Shown: in pieces, positions 22,924 through 31,646 of the stretch | Numbering within the stretch: the stretch's first letter is position 1 | Layout: each line of letters starts with the position of its first letter | Source: Thiomicrorhabdus cannonii | GTDB lineage: Bacteria; Pseudomonadota; Gammaproteobacteria; Thiomicrospirales; Thiomicrospiraceae | Direction of reading: 5' to 3' | DNA: 64,000 nt | Assembly (NCBI RefSeq): GCF_013391695.1 | Contig: NZ_JACBGH010000002.1 | Span: forward strand, 124,001 to 188,000 | Notes under the pieces: generated by a model | Told to the model about the DNA's origin: nothing | What the model saw: the letters and a program-made list of their open reading frames with translations, nothing else | Databases searched by the model: none | Translations under genes and position numbers: made by a program

Positions 22924-24600
22924 TCAGAAAAGACCGGTAATAACGCCTTCATCCGAAATATCGATCTTCTCGGCGGTCGGAATTTTCGGCAGGCCGGGCA
23001 TGGTCATCATATTGCCGGCAATCGCCACAATAAAGCCCGCGCCGTTCTCCAGCTTGACCTCGCTGATTTCAACGATATGCCCGCTCGGAGCCCCCTTGGC
23101 CGTCGGATCGGTCGAGAACGACATCTGCGTCTTCGCCATACAGATCGGAAGCGTGCCGTACTTTTCCTGCAAACGCGCGATTTCACCGCGCACTTTGGCG
23201 CTGGCGGTAATCTCTTTAGCACCGTACAAGCGTGTTGCGATGGTTTCGATCTTGTTCCATAGCGGCAGCGCATCGTCATACAGGTATTCAAAACCGGGCT
23301 CGCGCGAATCGGCGATTTCCAGAACCGCCTTGGCCAGCTCTTCCGCGCCGGCGCCGCCTTCCGCCCAGTGTTTGGACACCACACACTTCACACCCAACTC
23401 CTCGCACTTCTGGGTCAGCAAAGCGGTTTCATCATCCGAGTCATAGGTGAAGTGGTTGATACACACCACCACCGGCAAACCGTAATTCACCGTCACGTTA
23501 TGGATATGGCGTTCCAAGTTGGCAAAACCGACCTCCAACGCCGCCAGATTCTCCTGGTTCAAATGGTCTCGCTCCACCCCGCCGTGATATTTCAAGGCGC
23601 GCACCGTGGCGACCAGCACCACCGCAGACGGCTTCAACTTGGCCGAACGGCATTTGATATTCAGGAATTTCTCCGCCCCCAGATCGGCGCCGAATCCGGC
23701 TTCGGTGACCGCATAATCGGCGAGCTTCAACGCCGTTTTAGTCGCCGTGACCGAGTTACAGCCGTGCGCGATATTGGCAAAAGGACCGCCATGCACAATC
23801 GCCAGATTGTTTTCCAGCGTCTGCACGATATTCGGCTTGATCGCATCCTTCAGCAACGCCGCCATGGCGCCGTGCGCTTTCAGATCACTCGCGTAAACCG
23901 GCGTTTTGCCGTCGGTTTTGTAACCGATGACAATGCGTCCCAGACGCTCTTTCAAGTCCGCACGGTTGGTCGCCAGACACAAAATCGCCATGACCTCGGA
24001 GGCCACGACGATGTCAAAGCCGTCTTCACGCAGATAGCCGTTGGCCACCCCGCCCTGACCGACGGTGATCTGGCGCAACGCGCGGTCGTTCATATCCACC
24101 ACCCGTTTCCACTTGATGCGGCGCGGGTCAATGTCCAACGCATTGCCTTGGTGGATGTGGTTGTCGATCAGTGCCGCCAACAGATTATGCGCCACGCCGA
24201 TCGCATGGAAGTCGCCGGTAAAGTGCAGGTTGATGTCTTCCATCGGCACCACTTGCGAATAACCGCCGCCGGCCGCGCCGCCTTTCATACCAAAACACGG
24301 GCCCAGCGAAGGTTCGCGCAGACAGATGATGGTGTCTTTGCCCAAACGGTTCAGCGCATCGCCCAAACCGACCGTGGTGGTGGTCTTGCCTTCGCCGGCA
24401 GGCGTCGGGCTGATGGCCGTGACCAGAATCAGCTTACCCTCTTCCTTTTGATGGGTCAGGCTGTCCACATACTCCAGGGAAAGCTTGGCTTTGTAATGGC
24501 CATAAGGGTCCAGATGTTCGGCGGGAATCGCAAACTTCTCGGCCGCCAATTCGATAATCGGCCGCATTTTGGCGTTTTGTGCAATTTCAATGTCCGACAT
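22924..24600 (-). CDS. fhs: Formate-tetrahydrofolate ligase
   Basis: A 558-residue ATP-dependent synthetase producing 10-formyl-tetrahydrofolate from formate. The P-loop is in [18 protein letters not shown] near residue 65; conserved segments [37 protein letters not shown] and the C-terminal [10 protein letters not shown] are present. Full length. Many gammaproteobacteria lack Fhs. Here it follows glcF by 100 bp on the same strand, so C1 supply is physically linked to glycolate/glyoxylate salvage. It could recapture formate made from glyoxylate or feed serine synthesis; that link is inference. FolD, which acts on the next C1 step, is encoded at 52362. Confidence 0.97.
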   Translation of the reverse strand: MSDIEIAQNAKMRPIIELAAEKFAIPAEHLDPYGHYKAKLSLEYVDSLTHQKEEGKLILVTAISPTPAGEGKTTTTVGLGDALNRLGKDTIICLREPSLGPCFGMKGGAAGGGYSQVVPMEDINLHFTGDFHAIGVAHNLLAALIDNHIHQGNALDIDPRRIKWKRVVDMNDRALRQITVGQGGVANGYLREDGFDIVVASEVMAILCLATNRADLKERLGRIVIGYKTDGKTPVYASDLKAHGAMAALLKDAIKPNIVQTLENNLAIVHGGPFANIAHGCNSVTATKTALKLADYAVTEAGFGADLGAEKFLNIKCRSAKLKPSAVVLVATVRALKYHGGVERDHLNQENLAALEVGFANLERHIHNVTVNYGLPVVVCINHFTYDSDDETALLTQKCEELGVKCVVSKHWAEGGAGAEELAKAVLEIADSREPGFEYLYDDALPLWNKIETIATRLYGAKEITASAKVRGEIARLQEKYGTLPICMAKTQMSFSTDPTAKGAPSGHIVEISEVKLENGAGFIVAIAGNMMTMPGLPKIPTAEKIDISDEGVITGLF

Positions 24601-24655
24601 AAATCATCCTCTATCTCGCTCAGCTCCCCGTCGCCGAGAATGGGTTTAAAAACTA

Positions 24656-24667
24656 CTCAACAGGCCG
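24656..24667 (+). repeat. Partial uptake-like repeat (CTCAACAGGCCG)
   Basis: Twelve bases of the core match, but the flanking GGTA and A tract are missing. It lies in the glcF-fhs gap and may be a decayed copy. Confidence 0.4.
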
Positions 24668-24700
24668 CCTCTCAAGCAAGACAACCAACGTAACTAAAAT

Positions 24701-25897
24701 TCAAGGCTGCTCCACCAGTAACTCAACCCAGTGTTTCACCGGCGTTTCCGTGCCTTTCTGCAAATGCATCAAACAACCGATATTGGCCGTCACAATCACC
24801 TGCGGCTCGCTGACCAGCAAGTTCGCCAGCTTGTTGTCGCGCAACTGCTCGGAAATGGCTTTCTGGAAAATCGAATAGGTGCCGGCCGACCCGCAGCACA
24901 GATGCGCGTCTTTCACCGGACTGACCTGATAACCCAGCGACATCAACACGTGCTCCACCTGCCCCGGCAGCTTTTGACCGTGCTGCAAGGTACAGGGCGA
25001 CTGGAAAACGATTTTGCGGTTCTGGTGGTGTTTGAAAGGCGTCAGATCCTGTTTCAGCAGGTATTCCGAAATATCCATGGTATGCGCCACGACGCGCTGG
25101 GCCTTTTCGGCATAGGCCGCATCGTCCTTCAACAGATGCGCATAATCCTTAATCATGACCCCGCAGCCGCTGGCGTTGGAGATAATCGCCTCCACACCGT
25201 GATCCAGTTCACTGCACCACGCATCAATATTGCGTCTGACCTGCTTCAACGCCTCTTCGCTGGCGGACAGGTGATGCTCAAGCGCCCCGCAGCATTGCGA
25301 CTGCGGCGTTTCGATCACACCGATATTCAACTTCTGCAACACCAGGCGCGTTGCCAGATTGATATTGGGCGCCAACGCCGGCTGTACACAGCCGCTTACC
25401 AGCAATACCTGCTTGGGATACGACTGCTTGGCCGCCGCATCAACCAACTGTTTCAGCTTGAGATTCACCGCCGAATGTTTGGCAAACGGCCACAGCGTGG
25501 TCAGGAAATTGAACAGGCCGGGGTTGCGCATCAGTTTACGCAGCGACCAGCGCAAAACGCGTTGTGCCAAGGGGCGCGGACTTTTTTTCTCGATAAAATC
25601 GCGACCGATATCCAGCAAATGCCCGTACTCCACTCCGGAAGGACAGGTGGTTTCGCAGGAGCGGCAGGTCAGGCAGCGGTCCAGATGCACCAGAGAATTG
25701 GCGCTGACTTCATTGCCTTCCAAGGCGTTTTTAATCAGGTAAATGCGGCCGCGCGGAGAGTCGAGTTCGTCTCCCAAAATGCCGTAGGTGGGGCAGGCTG
25801 ACAGGCAAAAACCGCAATGTACGCAAGAGCGCAGAATCTTGTCGGCGGTTTGGCCCTCGGGGGTATTGAGTAAATCAACTGGAATATGAGTTTGCAT
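24701..25897 (-). CDS. glcF: Glycolate oxidase iron-sulfur subunit
   Basis: A 398-residue subunit passing electrons from glycolate oxidation to the respiratory chain. Two 4Fe-4S ferredoxin motifs lie near the N-terminus (CVHCGFCLSACPTYG and CLTCRSCETTCPSGV), followed by two CCG domains with QCCGALEHH and LCCGSAGTYS. An in-frame TTG at 25915 exists, but ATG 25897 has AGGTG just upstream. Third of glcD-glcE-glcF in transcription order, with a 120-bp gap after glcE and 100 bp before fhs. Codon use matches its neighbours. Confidence 0.95.
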   Translation of the reverse strand: MQTHIPVDLLNTPEGQTADKILRSCVHCGFCLSACPTYGILGDELDSPRGRIYLIKNALEGNEVSANSLVHLDRCLTCRSCETTCPSGVEYGHLLDIGRDFIEKKSPRPLAQRVLRWSLRKLMRNPGLFNFLTTLWPFAKHSAVNLKLKQLVDAAAKQSYPKQVLLVSGCVQPALAPNINLATRLVLQKLNIGVIETPQSQCCGALEHHLSASEEALKQVRRNIDAWCSELDHGVEAIISNASGCGVMIKDYAHLLKDDAAYAEKAQRVVAHTMDISEYLLKQDLTPFKHHQNRKIVFQSPCTLQHGQKLPGQVEHVLMSLGYQVSPVKDAHLCCGSAGTYSIFQKAISEQLRDNKLANLLVSEPQVIVTANIGCLMHLQKGTETPVKHWVELLVEQP

Positions 25898-26017
25898 ATC
25901 ACCTATCAGCGGCAAGCCGCTCCTTCACAAAGGCATTGGCTTTTAGCCGCACTGCGCGGCTCCCCGAAAACCGTGCAGTACCACTATCAAGCCGCTTCAC
26001 TTTTAGCTGTTTGACAT

Positions 26018-26995
26018 TTATAAATTCTTAAACACATTATGCGGATCAAACACCTGTTTCAACCCTTTTTTGATTTTAGCGACCTCTTGGGTGTCGTTAT
26101 GTCGCGGCGCGAAATAACTCTGCCATTGGGTCGAATACGGCGCCGGCGGTTCATCACTCACCACCCAGCGGCGCTGGCCGCACATCCCCACGGCCAAGGT
26201 GTTTGGAATCGACGGCGCCGGGCCTTCGGTATCCACGCGCCACAACTTTTGGCCTGGCGCCAGCTTGGGTTTGAACGGATTCAACGTCAGCCAGACACTG
26301 TTATCGCACGGCGTGGCATCCTGATGCGGGTGCTCGCCATAGACACGGTAATAGAAACGCCCTTCATAATAGGCGCAGCCCGACAGCGGCAAGGTCGTGC
26401 CCGCCATCTGGTTCATGAGGATAATCGCCTCATCCTCGTGCATCTCTTTGTAATAGGTGTGCTCTTCAACCAGCGGAATCACCTTCAGGCTCAACTCGGT
26501 AATCACCGCCATCGAGCCTTTGGAACCCGCCATCATGCGCGACACGTCATAACCGGCCACGTTTTTGATCATCTGCCCGCCGAATGTCAGCGGCTGGCCA
26601 CGGCCGTCCACCATTTTGGTGCCGAGTACAAAATCGCGCAACACGCCGCGAAACGGACGCGACGGCCCGGTCAGCGCACAGGCATAGGTGCCGCCGATGG
26701 TCGAATCGCCGTAATCGGGCGGCTCGAAACCCAACATCTGATTGCGTTCCGCCAACACCTCTTTGAGTTCGGTGAGTTTAGTGCCGGCCTTGACCGTAAT
26801 CACCAACTCGGACGGTTCGTAAGCGATGACGCCGCTGTGCGCCGCCAGATCAATCTGCTCATCACCGTTCAACGGCACCTTGCTTTGATTCCCCGAAATC
26901 TGCAAGGTGCGCTGTTCGGCCACGGCCTGTTTGATCTGCTCGCTCACCTGTTGGGTAAACGCATCATAATGCGTATGACTGCAGCTATGATTCAT
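26018..26995 (-). CDS. glcE: Glycolate oxidase FAD-binding subunit GlcE
   Basis: A 325-residue protein of the FAD-binding PCMH type. The FAD-binding stretch includes DLAAHSGVIAYEPSELVITVKAGTKLTELKEVL and GSTIGGTYACALTGPSRPFRGVLRDFVLGTKMVDGRG, followed by GGQMIKNVAGYDVSRMMAGSKGSMAVITE, all typical of GlcE. Slightly shorter than the E. coli subunit. Its ATG overlaps the glcD stop by one base (TAATG), indicating translational coupling. With GlcD and GlcF it forms the membrane-associated glycolate oxidase. Confidence 0.95.
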   Translation of the reverse strand: MNHSCSHTHYDAFTQQVSEQIKQAVAEQRTLQISGNQSKVPLNGDEQIDLAAHSGVIAYEPSELVITVKAGTKLTELKEVLAERNQMLGFEPPDYGDSTIGGTYACALTGPSRPFRGVLRDFVLGTKMVDGRGQPLTFGGQMIKNVAGYDVSRMMAGSKGSMAVITELSLKVIPLVEEHTYYKEMHEDEAIILMNQMAGTTLPLSGCAYYEGRFYYRVYGEHPHQDATPCDNSVWLTLNPFKPKLAPGQKLWRVDTEGPAPSIPNTLAVGMCGQRRWVVSDEPPAPYSTQWQSYFAPRHNDTQEVAKIKKGLKQVFDPHNVFKNL

Positions 26996-28431
26996 TAAAA
27001 GCGCTCCAATTCCGGAAATGGCAACTGGTTGTTATGTACATGCATCTGTCCGACTTCGGCGCAACGGTGCAGCGTGGGCACCGCCTTGCCCGGATTCATC
27101 AGGCCGGTGTCGTCAAACACCGCCTTGATCGCATGAAAAATCTCCAACTCCGGCGTGGTGAATTGATGGCACATGGAATCGAGCTTTTCGACACCCACGC
27201 CATGCTCGCCGGTAATGGTGCCGCCCACATCCAAACAGAGCTTCAATATTTCAGCACCGAATTTCTCGGTCTCTTCCAGCTCACCGGGCTTGTTCGCATC
27301 ATACAGAATCAGCGGATGCAGGTTGCCGTCGCCGGCATGAAACACATTGGCGACTTTCAAACCGTATTTTTGTGACAGCTTCTCAATCTCTTCAAGCACA
27401 TAGGCAAGCTTGCGGCGCGGAATCGTGCCATCCATACAATAATAGTCCGGCGAATAACGACCGACCGCCGGGAAGGCGTTTTTGCGGCCCTGCCACAAAG
27501 AGATGCGCTGCGCCTCGTTTTGCGACACGGTAATGGAGGTCGCGCCGCTGTTTTTCAGAATCTCGGCAATGCGCTGGGTGTCGACCTTGACCTGATCGTA
27601 ACTGCCGTCCACTTCGCACAGCAACAGCGCCTCAGCCTCCAACGGGTAGCCCACTTTGGCATAGGCTTCGGCCGCCATAATCGAGAACTTGTCCATCATC
27701 TCCAGACCGGCCGGCAGAATCCCCTGCTCCAGCACGCTGGTGACCGCATCGGCGCAGGCGCTGACCGAATCGAACCCCGCCATGACCAGCTGGGCGGTAT
27801 CCGGCTTGGGCAAAAGCTTCACCTTGACCTCGACAATCACGCCCAACAAGCCTTCGGAACCGTTTAACAGGGCAAGCAGGTCAAGACCATCGTCCTTCTC
27901 GTCAAAGATAAGGGTTTCGCCGTCCATATTAATAACGGTAATCGAAAGAACGTTGTGAACGGTCAGCCCGTATTTCAAACAGTGCACGCCGCCCGAGTTT
28001 TCGGCAACGTTACCGCCGATCGAACAGGCCACCTGCGATGAAGGGTCCGGCGCGTAATAAAGGCCGTATTGCTCCACCGCCTGACTGACCTGAATATTGC
28101 GCACGCCGGGCTGCAACACGGCGGTGCGGGACAAAGGGTCGATATGCAGAATTTTATTGAGTTTGGAAAGTCCAAGCACGATGCCGTTTTCCAACGGCAA
28201 AGAACCGCCCGCCAGCCCGGTGCCGGAACCGCGGGTGATCACCGGCACACGGTGCGCCTTACAGATACGCAGTGCGGCTTTGACCTCGTCGACATTGGCC
28301 GGCAAAACCACTGCCAACGGCTTTTGACGATAGGCGGAAAGCCCGTCGCATTCGTAGGGAGAGCACTGTTCAGCGTCAACAATGACGCTGCCTTGAGACA
28401 GTCTTTGCTTCAATTCTTGTATAACACTCAT
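26995..28431 (-). CDS. glcD: Glycolate oxidase catalytic subunit GlcD
   Basis: A 478-residue flavoprotein that oxidises glycolate to glyoxylate. The N-terminal FAD/PCMH domain has VITRGSGTGLAGGSLPLENGIVLGLSKLNKIL and GGNVAENSGGVHCLKYGLT; the C-terminal FAD-oxidase domain ends with NVFHAGDGNLHPLILYD and GGTITGEHGVGVEK, typical of GlcD/D-lactate dehydrogenase-like enzymes. Genetic linkage to glcE and glcF resolves the family to glycolate oxidase. In a RuBisCO-based autotroph the expected source of glycolate is 2-phosphoglycolate from the oxygenase reaction. A perfect FNR-type box lies 14 bp upstream of the start. Confidence 0.96.
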   Translation of the reverse strand: MSVIQELKQRLSQGSVIVDAEQCSPYECDGLSAYRQKPLAVVLPANVDEVKAALRICKAHRVPVITRGSGTGLAGGSLPLENGIVLGLSKLNKILHIDPLSRTAVLQPGVRNIQVSQAVEQYGLYYAPDPSSQVACSIGGNVAENSGGVHCLKYGLTVHNVLSITVINMDGETLIFDEKDDGLDLLALLNGSEGLLGVIVEVKVKLLPKPDTAQLVMAGFDSVSACADAVTSVLEQGILPAGLEMMDKFSIMAAEAYAKVGYPLEAEALLLCEVDGSYDQVKVDTQRIAEILKNSGATSITVSQNEAQRISLWQGRKNAFPAVGRYSPDYYCMDGTIPRRKLAYVLEEIEKLSQKYGLKVANVFHAGDGNLHPLILYDANKPGELEETEKFGAEILKLCLDVGGTITGEHGVGVEKLDSMCHQFTTPELEIFHAIKAVFDDTGLMNPGKAVPTLHRCAEVGQMHVHNNQLPFPELERF

Positions 28432-28444
28432 GACGTGATTATAA

Positions 28445-28458
28445 TTGATTTAAATCAA
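28445..28458. promoter_or_regulatory. FNR/ANR-type box, glcD-aminotransferase intergenic region
   Basis: TTGATTTAAATCAA matches the FNR consensus TTGAT-N4-ATCAA perfectly. It is centred about 47 bp upstream of the start predicted from the TATAAT at 28487-28492 for the rightward gene, and sits 14 bp from the glcD start codon, where binding would overlap early glcD transcription. Use by an FNR/CRP-family protein is inferred from sequence. Confidence 0.65.
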
Positions 28459-28482
28459 GTTTCATTATATTTTTTTATAACT

Positions 28483-28497
28483 CTACTATAATAGTAG
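28483..28497 (+). promoter_or_regulatory. -10 box within a perfect palindrome, aminotransferase promoter
   Basis: CTACTAT-A-ATAGTAG is a 15-bp palindrome whose centre is the -10 hexamer TATAAT (28487-28492). A repressor bound here would block RNA polymerase directly, but a -10 within AT-rich DNA can form this by chance. Confidence 0.5.
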
Positions 28498-28537
28498 GAA
28501 TTAACTCCTTAACCCCGAAAACAAGGAAACCAAGACC

Positions 28538-29653
28538 ATGCAATCGTTCAATCCACCAATTCGCACCCTGATGGGTCCAGGCCCGTCTGACGTTCACCCG
28601 CGCATCCTTTCAGCCATGGCGCGCCCCACCATCGGCCACTTGGATCCGGCTTTTGTCGGCATGATGGATGAAGTGAAAAGCCTGCTGCAATACGCTTTCC
28701 AAACGCAAAATCAAATGACCATGCCGGTTTCGGCGCCGGGTTCTGCCGGTATGGAAACCTGTTTTGCCAACCTGGTTGAGCCGGGCGATAAAGTTATCGT
28801 CTGCATCAACGGCGTATTCGGTATGCGTATGAAAGAGAACGTTGAGCGTACCGGCGGCGTTTGCGTGGAAGTTCACGATGCTTGGGGTACTGCCGTTTCT
28901 CCAGAAAAAGTAGAGGCCGCATTGCAAGCCAACCCTGACGCCAAAATCGTTGCCTTTGTGCACGCCGAAACCTCAACCGGCGCTTGCTCAGACGTTAAGG
29001 CCATCTGTGATATCGCTCACCAGCATAACTGCTTGACGATTGTGGATGCCGTCACCTCTCTGGGTGGTGTGGAATTGCGCGTGGACGATTGGGGTGTGGA
29101 TGCGATCTATTCCGGTACGCAAAAGTGTCTTTCCTGTACACCAGGGCTTTCGCCAGTGAGCTTCAACGAACGCGCTCTGGAAAAAGTCCGCAACCGTAAA
29201 ACTAAAGTACAGAGCTGGTTCCTGGATTTGAACCTGGTCATGGGTTACTGGGGGCAAGGCGTCAAGCGTGCTTACCACCACACCGCGCCCATCAACGCCC
29301 TGTATGCGCTGCACGAGTCGCTGGTGATGCTGAAAGAAGAAGGCTTGGAAAATTCTTGGGCGCGTCACGCCGCCATGCACGAAAAACTCAAAGCCGGTTT
29401 GGAAGAGATGGGCATCAAGTTTGTAGTGGATGAAGCGGTTCGCCTGCCACAGTTGAACTCGGTCTGGATTCCGGAGGGCGTTGACGATGCCGCGGTGCGC
29501 TCGGAACTGCTGAACACTTACAATCTGGAGATCGGTGCCGGTCTGGGCGATTTCGCCGGCAAAGTCTGGCGTATCGGCCTGATGGGCTTCTCGGCAAAAG
29601 AGTCGAACGTACTGTTCTGCCTGTCGGCACTACGCAAAGTGCTGGGCAAATAA
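28538..29653 (+). CDS. Serine/alanine-glyoxylate aminotransferase (class V)
   Basis: A 371-residue PLP enzyme of the class V aminotransferases. The start RTLMGPGPSDVHPRIL, the PLP-lysine segment YSGTQKCLSCTPGLSP (lysine near residue 192) and GLMGFSAKESNVL near the C-terminus are typical of glyoxylate aminotransferases. It makes glycine from glyoxylate using serine or alanine; the donor cannot be read from sequence. Divergent from glcDEF, so the pair oxidises glycolate and aminates the product, completing part of a C2 salvage route for RuBisCO oxygenation. AAGGAAACC precedes the ATG. Followed by an inverted repeat pair and a strong terminator. Confidence 0.92.
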   Translation: MQSFNPPIRTLMGPGPSDVHPRILSAMARPTIGHLDPAFVGMMDEVKSLLQYAFQTQNQMTMPVSAPGSAGMETCFANLVEPGDKVIVCINGVFGMRMKENVERTGGVCVEVHDAWGTAVSPEKVEAALQANPDAKIVAFVHAETSTGACSDVKAICDIAHQHNCLTIVDAVTSLGGVELRVDDWGVDAIYSGTQKCLSCTPGLSPVSFNERALEKVRNRKTKVQSWFLDLNLVMGYWGQGVKRAYHHTAPINALYALHESLVMLKEEGLENSWARHAAMHEKLKAGLEEMGIKFVVDEAVRLPQLNSVWIPEGVDDAAVRSELLNTYNLEIGAGLGDFAGKVWRIGLMGFSAKESNVLFCLSALRKVLGK

Positions 29654-29661
29654 GACGCTGA

Positions 29662-29694
29662 TACCCGGCCTGTTGAATTTTCAACAGGCCGGAT
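29662..29694. repeat. Inverted pair of uptake-sequence-like repeats
   Basis: Two copies head to head: TACCCGGCCTGTTGAA then TTCAACAGGCCGGAT, giving a 13-bp perfect stem right after the aminotransferase stop. Inverted pairs placed as terminators are a known behaviour of Neisseria uptake sequences. Confidence 0.85.
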
Positions 29695-29711
29695 TTGCCG
29701 CAAAAACCATA

Positions 29712-29752
29712 AAAAAAGCCGCTATAAGAAACTTTCTTATAGCGGCTTTTTT
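29712..29752. terminator. Bidirectional terminator, aminotransferase / fur
   Basis: Perfect inverted repeat of about 19-20 bp (core GCCGCTATAAGAAA / TTTCTTATAGCGGC) flanked by A and T tracts between convergent genes. Confidence 0.9.
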
Positions 29753-29779
29753 GTATGCGCACCCCGTTCGGAATAACGC

Positions 29780-30190
29780 TTAATGACCGTTTTTCAAGGT
29801 GCCGTAAATCACCAGATTATGGCCAGACAGATCATAGCCGTGCTCTTTGGCGATTTCACTGATACGTTCTTCGATAATCGGGTCAACAAACTCTTTGACC
29901 TTGCCGCTTTTCAAGCAGACCAGATGGTCGTGGTTATCGCCGGTGTCCAACTCAAAAATGGAAATGTTGTTCTCGAAGTTTAAACGGCGCACAATACCGG
30001 CCTGTTCAAACTGGGTCAACACACGGTAAACCGTGGCCAATCCCACCTCTTCGCCCTGCTCCAGCAGGATCTTGTAAACGTCTTCAGCTGTGAGATGGTG
30101 ATCTTCACCCGCCCCTTCCAAAATCTCCAGGATTTTCAGTCGTGGCAAGGTCACTTTCAGGCCAACTTTTTTTAGCTCAGCTCCGCTCAT
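29780..30190 (-). CDS. fur: Ferric uptake regulator Fur
   Basis: A 136-residue metal-dependent repressor. The winged helix is at about residues 1-82 (HHLTAEDVYKILLEQGEEVGLATVYRVLTQFEQAGIVRR). The dimerisation domain carries the DNHDHLVCLKSGKVKEF metal region. E. coli Fur has C-x-x-C there; here the second cysteine is serine (CLKS), a variant seen in other functional Fur proteins, so the structural Cys4 zinc site is absent. The C-terminal histidine-rich tail is short. Placed next to divergent bamE as in many gammaproteobacteria. Confidence 0.97.
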   Translation of the reverse strand: MSGAELKKVGLKVTLPRLKILEILEGAGEDHHLTAEDVYKILLEQGEEVGLATVYRVLTQFEQAGIVRRLNFENNISIFELDTGDNHDHLVCLKSGKVKEFVDPIIEERISEIAKEHGYDLSGHNLVIYGTLKNGH

Positions 30191-30298
30191 TTAAACCTCG
30201 ATTCTTCATACTTGATTATTGTATTATTCGTATTCAAACGCATTACACACGCCTAATAGCGTGTATAATAAACCATTTTAGAGCCAACTAGAATATTA

Positions 30299-30700
30299 AT
30301 GAAAATGATTTCAATCCTAAGTACCACTCGCTCTGCATTCCTCCCGGTTTTTAAGACACGCGCCGCCAAACTATTGCTGACGGCAGGCTTAAGCATCAGC
30401 TTGTTAAGTGGTTGCTCTTGGATTGAGCCCTACAAACCGACTCTGACTCAGGGCACCATCATTTCCCAGGAAGCGCTCAGCCTGTTGCAGGAAGGCCTCA
30501 CCAAAACCCAGGCCAGACAGCTTTTTGGCCCGCCAATGGGTGAAGACCCCTTCAATCCGAACCAGTGGGATTATGTGTTCTATACAACCGACGACAGCTT
30601 CCATCCGGATGCGATCAAACAACTCACCTTGCAATTTGATGCCGACGGCATGATCAGCTCGTGGAACGTTTCGGACAGCACGCCTCTGGATTTGAAATAA
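30299..30700 (+). CDS. bamE: Outer-membrane assembly lipoprotein BamE
   Basis: A 133-residue lipoprotein of the SmpA/OmlA family, part of the BAM complex that inserts outer-membrane beta-barrels. The lipobox LLSGC places the lipidated cysteine at residue 39, giving a somewhat long signal region; an internal ATG at 30305 could also serve. The BamE fold follows: QGTIISQEALSLLQEGLTKTQARQLFGPPMGEDPFNPNQWDYVFY. Divergent from fur, with a TATAAT at 30264-30269 as a likely -10. It ends at a strong terminator facing rnfH. Confidence 0.95.
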   Translation: MKMISILSTTRSAFLPVFKTRAAKLLLTAGLSISLLSGCSWIEPYKPTLTQGTIISQEALSLLQEGLTKTQARQLFGPPMGEDPFNPNQWDYVFYTTDDSFHPDAIKQLTLQFDADGMISSWNVSDSTPLDLK

Positions 30701-30722
30701 TCCGTAGCAAAAAGACATAAAA

Positions 30723-30752
30723 AAAAGGCCGGATCACAATTTCCGGCCTTTT
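30723..30752. terminator. Bidirectional terminator, bamE / rnfH
   Basis: Perfect stem AAAAGGCCGGA / TCCGGCCTTTT around an 8-base loop, flanked by A and T tracts, between convergent genes. Confidence 0.9.
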
Positions 30753-30775
30753 TATTTCTACCTTGCAAAGCACGA

Positions 30776-31057
30776 TTACCTGGTGTTTTGACGGCGCTCC
30801 TCTTCCACCTGCTGGCGTCGTCTGTCGCGCGGGTCTACCTTAAGCGGACGGTAAACCTCGATGCGATCCCCTTCGCGCAACACCGTATCGTGGGGAACCG
30901 GCCTGCCGAAAATGCCCACCTTTTCAATATCCAGGCCGGGAATCTCTTTCAGCAGACGGGATTGCTGCAACGCCTCTGCAACCGTGGTGCCTTCGGCCAC
31001 CTCTTCCACAAACAGAAACTGCTCTTTCGGCAACGCATAAGCCACTTCAATTCGCAT
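30776..31057 (-). CDS. rnfH: RnfH/RatB family ubiquitin-like protein
   Basis: A 93-residue protein with the beta-grasp fold of RnfH (formerly RatB). Typical segments are VEVAYALP-like MRIEVAYALPKEQFLF near the start, the VGIFGRPVPHDTVLREGDRIEVYRPL core and an arginine-rich C-terminal tail. Function is not settled; it is usually encoded beside ratA and bamE, as here, where it follows ratA by 23 bp. There are no rnf electron-transport genes in the window. Confidence 0.93.
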   Translation of the reverse strand: MRIEVAYALPKEQFLFVEEVAEGTTVAEALQQSRLLKEIPGLDIEKVGIFGRPVPHDTVLREGDRIEVYRPLKVDPRDRRRQQVEEERRQNTR

Positions 31058-31080
31058 AACGTTTTCCTACCACTTCAAAC

Positions 31081-31512
31081 CTAACCGTACACCTGTTTGG
31101 CGCGCTCGCAAAAGGCATCCACCAAGGTATTGGCAATCTGCTCAAAAATCGGGCCGATCGCCGCATTCAGCAAACCGCTGTTCACCTCAAACTCCACCTC
31201 AAACAGAATCTTGCAGGCGTCCACATCCAACACCTTGAAATTCCATTCGCCGCGCAAACTTTTAAACGGGCCGTCCAACAACTGCATCTCGATACGCTGC
31301 CCGGGCACCAGATGATTGCGCGTGGTAAAGGTCTGCTTGATGCCGGCCTTGGCGATGGTCACCTGCGCCTGCATTTCGTATTCGCTGGCGGCCAATACCT
31401 TTGAACCGCCACACCAGGGCAGAAACTGCGGATAAGCCGCCACATCGTTCACCAAATCGTAAACCTGCTGAGCGGAATAAGGCAAAAGCGCCGTACGGGT
31501 AATTTTCTTCAT
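31081..31512 (-). CDS. ratA: Ribosome association toxin RatA (START-like)
   Basis: A 143-residue protein of the polyketide cyclase/START family. Conserved features are LLPYSAQQVYDLVNDVAAYPQFLPWC at the N-terminus and GPFKSLRGEWNF in the middle. In E. coli RatA binds the 50S subunit and blocks 70S formation; the human relative COQ10 binds ubiquinone, so a quinone role is also possible. It is the first gene of the ratA-rnfH pair. A toxin function is not proven from sequence alone. Confidence 0.94.
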   Translation of the reverse strand: MKKITRTALLPYSAQQVYDLVNDVAAYPQFLPWCGGSKVLAASEYEMQAQVTIAKAGIKQTFTTRNHLVPGQRIEMQLLDGPFKSLRGEWNFKVLDVDACKILFEVEFEVNSGLLNAAIGPIFEQIANTLVDAFCERAKQVYG

Positions 31513-31646
31513 AACACTTCAGCGTGCCGCGGTTACGCCGCACTTAAACAACACCTATTTAATATGCGGGCATTATAACAAAGCTGCTTCGGGTGAATAC
31601 GCTATAATCAAAATTCACCTCTTCCACCATTCAGCAGGAGCTCCGT

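Noticed and set aside
23368-25801. Long plus-strand frames opposite fhs and glcF
   Set aside because: Antisense to well conserved genes with intact motifs; composition typical of shadow frames.
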